Assembly: GCA_031761405.1 (NCBI GenBank) | Contig: JASEVX010000011.1 | Location: 19,630,959-19,694,958 of the forward strand | Origin: Serripes groenlandicus | Taxonomy: Eukaryota > Mollusca > Bivalvia > Cardiida > Cardiidae | DNA length: 64,000 nucleotides | Direction: 5' to 3' | Shown: piece by piece, positions 59,301 to 64,000 of the stretch | How positions within the stretch are numbered: position 1 is the first letter of the stretch | How the letters are laid out: every line of letters starts with the position of its first letter | Notes under the pieces: generated by a model | Database searches by the model: none | What the model saw: only the letters and a program-made list of their open reading frames with translations | Told to the model about the DNA's origin: nothing | Translations under genes and position numbers: made by a program

Positions 59301-62300
59301 GGTTATGGCCACGGAATTCGACTAATCTAGCTGAAATGTTTCTTCAACCAAAGTGGATTACGAACCTTCAGGATCTATCAACGATATGTACCATTTGGAA
59401 AAACTGTTCCGAATTCGGTGACCATCTTCAATTGAAATCTGAAGTTATTAAAAATTACAGAAACGATTTGTTTCATTGTGCACTGATTTCAATTTCGGAC
59501 GAATATAAAGAAACAATTTACAAAGACATAAAAGATCTTTTCGATGAACCAGATATCGCACCACCCTTGGCCGAACCATACACAGAGCTACTTAAGATTG
59601 TTGACACTCCGTTAGAAAATACATTGTTCCATGACGTAGAAGAACACAAAATTGATATAATCCGCGATATTCTAAATAAAGTTCTGAAAACCGAGTCAGA
59701 AACCGAAAAGGTACTAAGTAAGGTTTATTCCATAAATGAAAAGGTAGATACGTTAACTGAACAAAAGAAGAAGAAACCATCCCCCTTCATTGGGAAGTTG
59801 TTAACATTCTTTGCACTTATCGTTTTATGTTGTGTAATCATAGGCACATGGCATATTATAGATAAACCATCAAGGGACCAACGACACGGACAGGGATACA
59901 CGGACTCAGGTAAACTATTTCAATTCAGTTTTATTTAGAACAAAGTAACTAAATCATCGAATTTTTGCTTCATTTGAGAGATTTGGGATATTTTGTTTAC
60001 TGCAAACCATTATGAAATAATACATCCAATTTAGTAGCAACATGTAGACTGGAATTTTTATTTTACTGCAAAACCTAATCGTTAAAGAGGACATTAACAC
60101 CTTAAATACAACAGTTTGAACATGAGTGTGTATATATCAATAGAAAACTATTATAGTGAGTCGTATTCAAGAAAAACTTACCATAGAGATTTTCTACCTG
60201 TATAAATCTTTATCAGCCTGCATATTCGTGCAACTCGGTCTGGCTCTGAAATGGTCGCAAAAAGGTCAAACAATCGTTCACAAAACCAGTCAAGTAACAC
60301 TGCTTGTTTATCGAATGAATTGAATGGAGATCTTCACAAATTTTCAATAATCGCTTATGTTAGTTTGCATGGCACTAGACTAAACCCTTACCCACATTAT
60401 AGTGAGTCGTATTCAAGAAAAACTTACCATAGAGATGTTCTACCCGTATAGATCTTTATCAGCCTGCATATTCGTGCGACTCGGTCTGGCTCTGAAATGG
60501 TCGCAAAAAGTTCAAACAATCGTTCACAAAACCAGTAAAGTGACACTGTTTGTTTATCAAATGAAATGAATGGAGATCTTCACAAATTTTCAATAATCGC
60601 TTATGCTAGTTTTTATGGCGCTAGACTAAACCCTTACCCACAGATAGACGCGTTCTGACGCCTCTGAAGTAGACGACTTTTGAAACCATTGTGGTAAAAG
60701 GAGAAATTGCTCATACTGAGCAAGTTCTTAATTTGCCACAATTAGTCCAATTCTACTCGATATTACTTCTATCATTCATAGAGATTTTCTATATTTGTTG
60801 GACTTGACGATTTCTCAAAGTCGTCTGCTGCAGATTTGTTGATTGTGAAGAAGAGTTCATGTTATTTTGTAATAGGTTGCTTAGAAGAGAGAGACGTTAA
60901 TGGAGACTTGTCTACAGATCACTATTCAATGATTAACTACGTATTGAAGCACAAGCGTCTCACCGGTCGAGAATGGTTATTCAAGCGGCTAGAAAATGAA
61001 CTACTTTCACCTGGAAATATGTCACGAGGAGTCATCATGTTTGCAGAAATGGGCTATGGTAAATCGGCAATAATGGCTCACACTGTTTGTGCTAATCAAT
61101 CTGATCCCGGGTATGTAATCAGAAAACACCTAGTGGCCTATCATTTATGTCGATTTGACGTTGCTTTGAGTAAACAACCAGGAACATTTATTAAACGGCT
61201 ACTGGACATGTTTGCTATACGATTTCCAAGCGTAATTACATTCCTACAAAACGATGGAACATGCATAAAGCATTATCTTACAACTAAAGAGTCTTGCGAC
61301 AGGGACGTGTCTGGTTGTTTAGAAAATTGTCTATTATTTCCTTTGATCGACTTGCATGTTAACAACCGAATATTTGTAATACTGATTGACGCTTTGGACG
61401 AATGTTTTGATACGATTACTGACAGAAATGGAATTGCTGATATACTTAAGTATAAGATTTTTAGTTTTCCACGTTGGGTAAAATTTATAATCAGTGCAAG
61501 AAATGTTACAGAACTTAAGTCGTTTGGAGACGACTTTAATATTATCAATTTATCTTCACATGATTCGGAAAATATTGAGGATGCTAAAATGTATCTGCAT
61601 TCGAAATCAACTTCTGAAACTTTGTTTGAAAAGCAAACCGCGACATGGAATTTCCTATTTCTATCTCTCGTTTTGGAACAGAAATACCCGGCAACTACGT
61701 ACTTATCGTCGGGCAAGAACCCCACAGAACTCAACAGAATATATGAATACAATTTTGATAGAGTATTCAAAAGTGACTATAAAGTGGCAACAAGAATGTT
61801 TAATATATTGATATCGTCATTTTCACCGTTGACGGAAAGAACCTTGTATGAAATTTCGATCTCACAAGGAGAAACTCAAGGAGAAGTAATTAAGAACGAA
61901 TTCATAAAGATGAAACCTTTCCTTGTAGTAATAAATGAATGTCTTCATTTTAACCACATGTCCCTACCGTTGTGGCTACTGAACGAAGACACGCGATACA
62001 AACTCTCCGCAGCAGATGGACATACAATGCTCGCAAACTATTTGTGCAACGTCCTAAGCACGAAAACAGAAAGTATTGATCCTGTAGATCTGGTTATTCA
62101 TATTAGCAAGTCTTCAAGTCAGGCATATCTAGAAGGCAAATTGAAGTCCCTGGATACAGAACAAGTTAGAAACAGGAGCTTGAGAATGAACGAGCCCCAT
62201 CTTCACAGACTTGTATCAAGAATCGATGACTTTCATGCTACACGACTATTGCTAAACCATTTCCCAGAGGCTAATAACCTAAACGAAGATGGAAATACGG

Positions 62301-64000
62301 CACTCTATATATCTGCCGCGTTAGGCCATCTTCAGACGTTTAACACCCTTGTTGAATACGGTGCAGATATTAACCTTAGACGGCAAGGCATACCTAACGT
62401 GATAGAATTATACAGAGCTGTTGACATTGGATTTCATTTTCAGCAATGGGACTATGGGGTGCTTGATATCGCTTCACAAAGGAATCGAGTTGATATAGTA
62501 AAGTGGTTGCTGGAACATGATACTTACAATTTTAACAAGACAAATGGACTTAATCTTTTGCCTATTCATTTAGCATGTAGGTTCGGACATATAAGTGTTG
62601 TTAAAATCTTATCAAATGAATTTAACTGGATGCCAGATGAACAGTGTTTATATTATGCAGCTGAACAAGGTTTCACTGAACTCGCCTTTTTTCTACTTGA
62701 TTTCGGTGTTGAAGATAAGTGCCAACGGTGTGTAGAAGATATGTTTTGGATATCTGATGCAAGTACACGAATACAGGGGTCTGGGAATCGGGCGGATAAT
62801 TATGTTCTGTATGACGACTGGAGATTCATCAACTGTGAAACTGCTTTACATGCGGCGGTTCGACGGAATCAAACCGACATGGTGCATCTACTCATATCCC
62901 ACAATCAAAGTGAAATCAACTGCTTAGATAGAGGAGGGAATAGTCCCCTCTTTTTGGCAGTAAAATTTGGATTTAAAGAAATAACTAAATTATTATTAAC
63001 AAATTATGGTTACAGTGCCAAGGACATTTGCAAGCCGTACCCCTTTATCACAAACGTCTCACAGCTTAATGCAGACGAGAATGCAAACTTAAGAAATAGC
63101 TACTGCATTACAGGCCAGTCCCTTATTCATATTGCAGTTCGATATAACAGAGAATGGTTCCATAGTTTCAAAAATATATCTGACATGCGTACAAGGGATG
63201 AGTTTGGATGTTATGCCATACATTATGCAGTATGTCACGGAAATGAGCATACACTTGAAAATTTAAAAAAATCATACGGTTCCGAAATTTTCGATCTTTC
63301 TTGCAATAATGGTGCTCTACCTATTCACCTTGCTGCACGCTGTGGAGCTTACATAAATGTTAAAACTATCATTCAGCAACGGTGGTCGAATATTTATGCA
63401 GTTGATAAGCTAAATAGAACAATAGCAATGTATGCTGTATCAAGATATATTGAAGAAGACGTAGCTGATGATTCCGTGTCGACGGACATAGATTCAGAGT
63501 TAATACAACAGTTGGTTAATACATCCAAAAAGATAATAAAGATGGTGGATTCGAATAAACGCAATATATTTCATTATGCCATGACAAACGGACACCATTC
63601 AGTTGTTTCAGAACTAGTGAATACGTATAGAAGAACATCATTGATGCTACTTCAGATGTACGACGTATTTGGCAAAACACCGATACGACACGCTCTGAAG
63701 CGATTACATATTGCTCATCAATTCAAATATAATATGACTGATATAATGACATCAACTTGCTTCAGCCCAGTCAGAAGACACCAACTTACACCACAGGAAT
63801 ATTCTTTGTTTGATGTCTTTTACAAATTTCCAACAGTAGGTTGCACTAACAAAAGTTCTGATGTAATATTAATCATGACAAATCTGATCGAGAAAATGAG
63901 ATTTAATCTTTTCTTTACATTCTATAAATGTTGCAAACCGAATGTAACCTATGAGGAGTATGGGATACTCCTTGAATTATTGCTTCAACATGACCCGAGC
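53180..64000 (+). CDS. HEPN-like/TM/STAND NTPase/ankyrin protein, exons 1-3, 3' end outside window
   Basis: Exons 53180-53382, 59206-59909 and 60876-64000+ (open at the edge) have matching phases and give 1344 residues so far. Residues about 1-200 are helical, with R153-N-D-L-F-H158, the R-x4-H motif of HEPN RNase folds. Residues about 211-254 are charged and coiled-coil-like. About 262-285 is one membrane segment (LLTFFALIVLCCVIIG) flanked by lysines. A P-loop NTPase follows: Walker A-like EMGYGKSA (K365, S366), VAYHLCRFD, Walker B ILIDALDE (D474-E478) and sensor-like FIISAR (to 511). This order resembles TANC/STAND ATPases. Ankyrin-type units (GNTALYISAALGH, LPIHLACRFGH, ETALHAAVRRNQ, LPIHLAARCGA) run from about 770 to the edge. 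No signal peptide is seen. HEPN assignment and immune role are inference; TANC-like plus ANK is firmer. Confidence 0.85.
53459..53562 (-). mobile_element. SINE family 2, minus orientation, 3' end only
   Basis: TTGATTGATTGTTTGGTGTT, then TCATATCAAGGCGTTTCCTT and GATAACTTACCAGTACTAC. About 75 bases after exon 1 of the HEPN/STAND gene. Confidence 0.7.
54270..56545 (+). pseudogene. Decayed non-LTR (LINE) retrotransposon in intron 1 of the HEPN/STAND gene
   Basis: Broken reverse-transcriptase frames in the same strand as the host gene: 54347-54607 (EVHAAIPCLNKRKA, NNYRGIT), 54807-55142 (IDMKKCFDSVNR, VYLYADDMVIM with the YADD catalytic motif), 55343-55765 and 55720-56133. The last ends in a zinc-knuckle-like CKICNNGDIEDELNFILTC. 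Stops at 54605 and elsewhere, and an apparent internal deletion before YADD, show it is inactive. It ends near 56550 with a TGTTC-type repeat. CR1/L2-like or related; clade not assigned. No endonuclease domain was recognised, so it is probably 5'-truncated. Confidence 0.8.
56560..57285. other. Intron 1 sequence, nothing recognised
   Basis: A plus-strand frame of 114 codons (56613-56957) has no family motif and no exon context. Confidence 0.45.
57290..57505 (-). mobile_element. SINE family 2, minus orientation, decayed
   Basis: GTCGTATCATGAATTTTCCT, GTCCGTTTATTCTGACACCA, AACCCTACAATCCTGAGC, then the head CTCTTGCACACAAGAGAC ... ATCGAGGCGG. Confidence 0.75.
58085..58490. repeat. Tandem duplication, unit about 203 bp
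   Basis: Starts CAAGGAAACTGTCATTC at 58085 and again CAAGGAAATTGTCATTC at 58288. Both contain GAACTAGAAAC, TATGATATGGTT, CACATTCTT and ATTGAAGCGAT. Clearly diverged, so not recent. In intron 1 of the HEPN/STAND gene. Confidence 0.75.
58798..59156. repeat. Tandem duplication, unit about 179 bp
   Basis: CTTCCTAACGTCATAACGAA at 58798 recurs at 58977, and the whole unit (ATATAAAAGTATTGTTT, GCAATCTAGGGCT, ACACAATTTTGAGACAG) is nearly identical, so the event is young. It ends about 50 bases before the exon 2 acceptor. Confidence 0.85.
59206..59909 (+). CDS. HEPN/STAND gene exon 2: R-x4-H motif, coiled coil, membrane segment
   Basis: Acceptor tttttaacag, donor G|gtaaac. Encodes WCNTCITWQREFPAYQRNPR, then a Trp-rich helical domain, NYRNDLFHCALISISDEYKE, a charged helical stretch and the membrane segment. 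If the donor is not used, the frame continues nine codons and stops at TAG (59936-59938), giving an HEPN-TM protein without the NTPase. Confidence 0.85.
60151..60640. repeat. Tandem duplication, unit 246 bp
   Basis: TTATAGTGAGTCGTATTC at 60151 recurs at 60397, followed by about 230 nearly identical bases. The first unit ends with ACTAAACCCTTACCCACA, which is the first part of the MITE that follows the second unit. The duplication therefore happened after that MITE had inserted. Confidence 0.85.
60632..60862 (+). mobile_element. P-MITE in intron 2 of the HEPN/STAND gene
   Basis: AACCCTTACCCACAGATAGA to GTGAAGAAGAGTTCA; centre TGCTCATACTGAGCAA. Ends 14 bases before the exon 3 acceptor. Confidence 0.8.
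60876..64000 (+). CDS. HEPN/STAND gene exon 3: NTPase and ankyrin repeats, runs off window
   Basis: Acceptor tttgtaatag. The frame is open for all 1041 codons to base 64000. It contains Walker A-like EMGYGKSA, Walker B ILIDALDE, WVKFIISAR, a winged-helix-like helical region and at least eight ankyrin-type units, some with long insertions. An uninterrupted frame of this length in an AT-rich region is strong evidence of coding. Confidence 0.92.

Noticed and set aside
61273..61770. 165-codon minus-strand frame
   Set aside because: Antisense shadow of the STAND exon, which has clear domain motifs on the plus strand.

Overview
This is a eukaryotic window, most likely from a bivalve mollusc. The coding sequence lies in short exons with GT-AG borders, separated by introns full of tRNA-derived SINEs with (CAAT)n tails, palindromic MITEs, minisatellites and Helentron-like elements. 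All three genes have animal protein families. The lineage call is inference from repeat style and gene families. No prokaryotic features were seen.

Region 1 (1-29,200): a plus-strand orthologue of SHP2/corkscrew (PTPN11). Thirteen exons (3490-22689) encode everything from the middle of the N-terminal SH2 domain to the stop codon; all splice phases agree. The first exon or exons lie left of the window. The introns hold about 40 copies of one palindromic MITE whose ends read TTAA-CCCTTTCCC, as in piggyBac-like elements. They also hold several SINEs, hairpin elements and two notable minisatellites. One (15454-16215) is an amplification of the exon end plus its splice donor. The other (about 19662-20672) grew inside a SINE.

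Region 2 (29,200-35,800): AT-rich and apparently intergenic, with SINEs, decayed repeats and a 21-bp simple repeat.

Region 3 (35,829-40,981, minus strand): a complete four-exon gene for a secreted single-domain C-type lectin of 185 residues with a signal peptide. Its introns carry a 28-bp and a 44-bp minisatellite.

Region 4 (41,000-53,100): apparently non-coding. It holds copies of a 4-bp-TSD palindromic MITE, a second tRNA-SINE family, an (AAT)n microsatellite, a TIR element built of CTACG-type motifs, and a 38-bp minisatellite.

Region 5 (53,180 to the right edge, plus strand): the first three exons of a large predicted receptor-like protein, at least 1344 residues. It has an N-terminal helical domain with an R-x4-H motif (HEPN-like, a putative RNase), a coiled coil, one membrane segment, a TANC-like STAND P-loop NTPase and a long ankyrin-repeat region that runs off the window. 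Intron 1 holds a decayed non-LTR retrotransposon and two tandem duplications. The HEPN/STAND/ANK layout resembles an innate-immune sensor and is the most interesting system here. SHP2 (signalling), a C-type lectin (recognition) and the STAND protein (intracellular sensing) are independent neighbours; nothing in the sequence shows that they act together.
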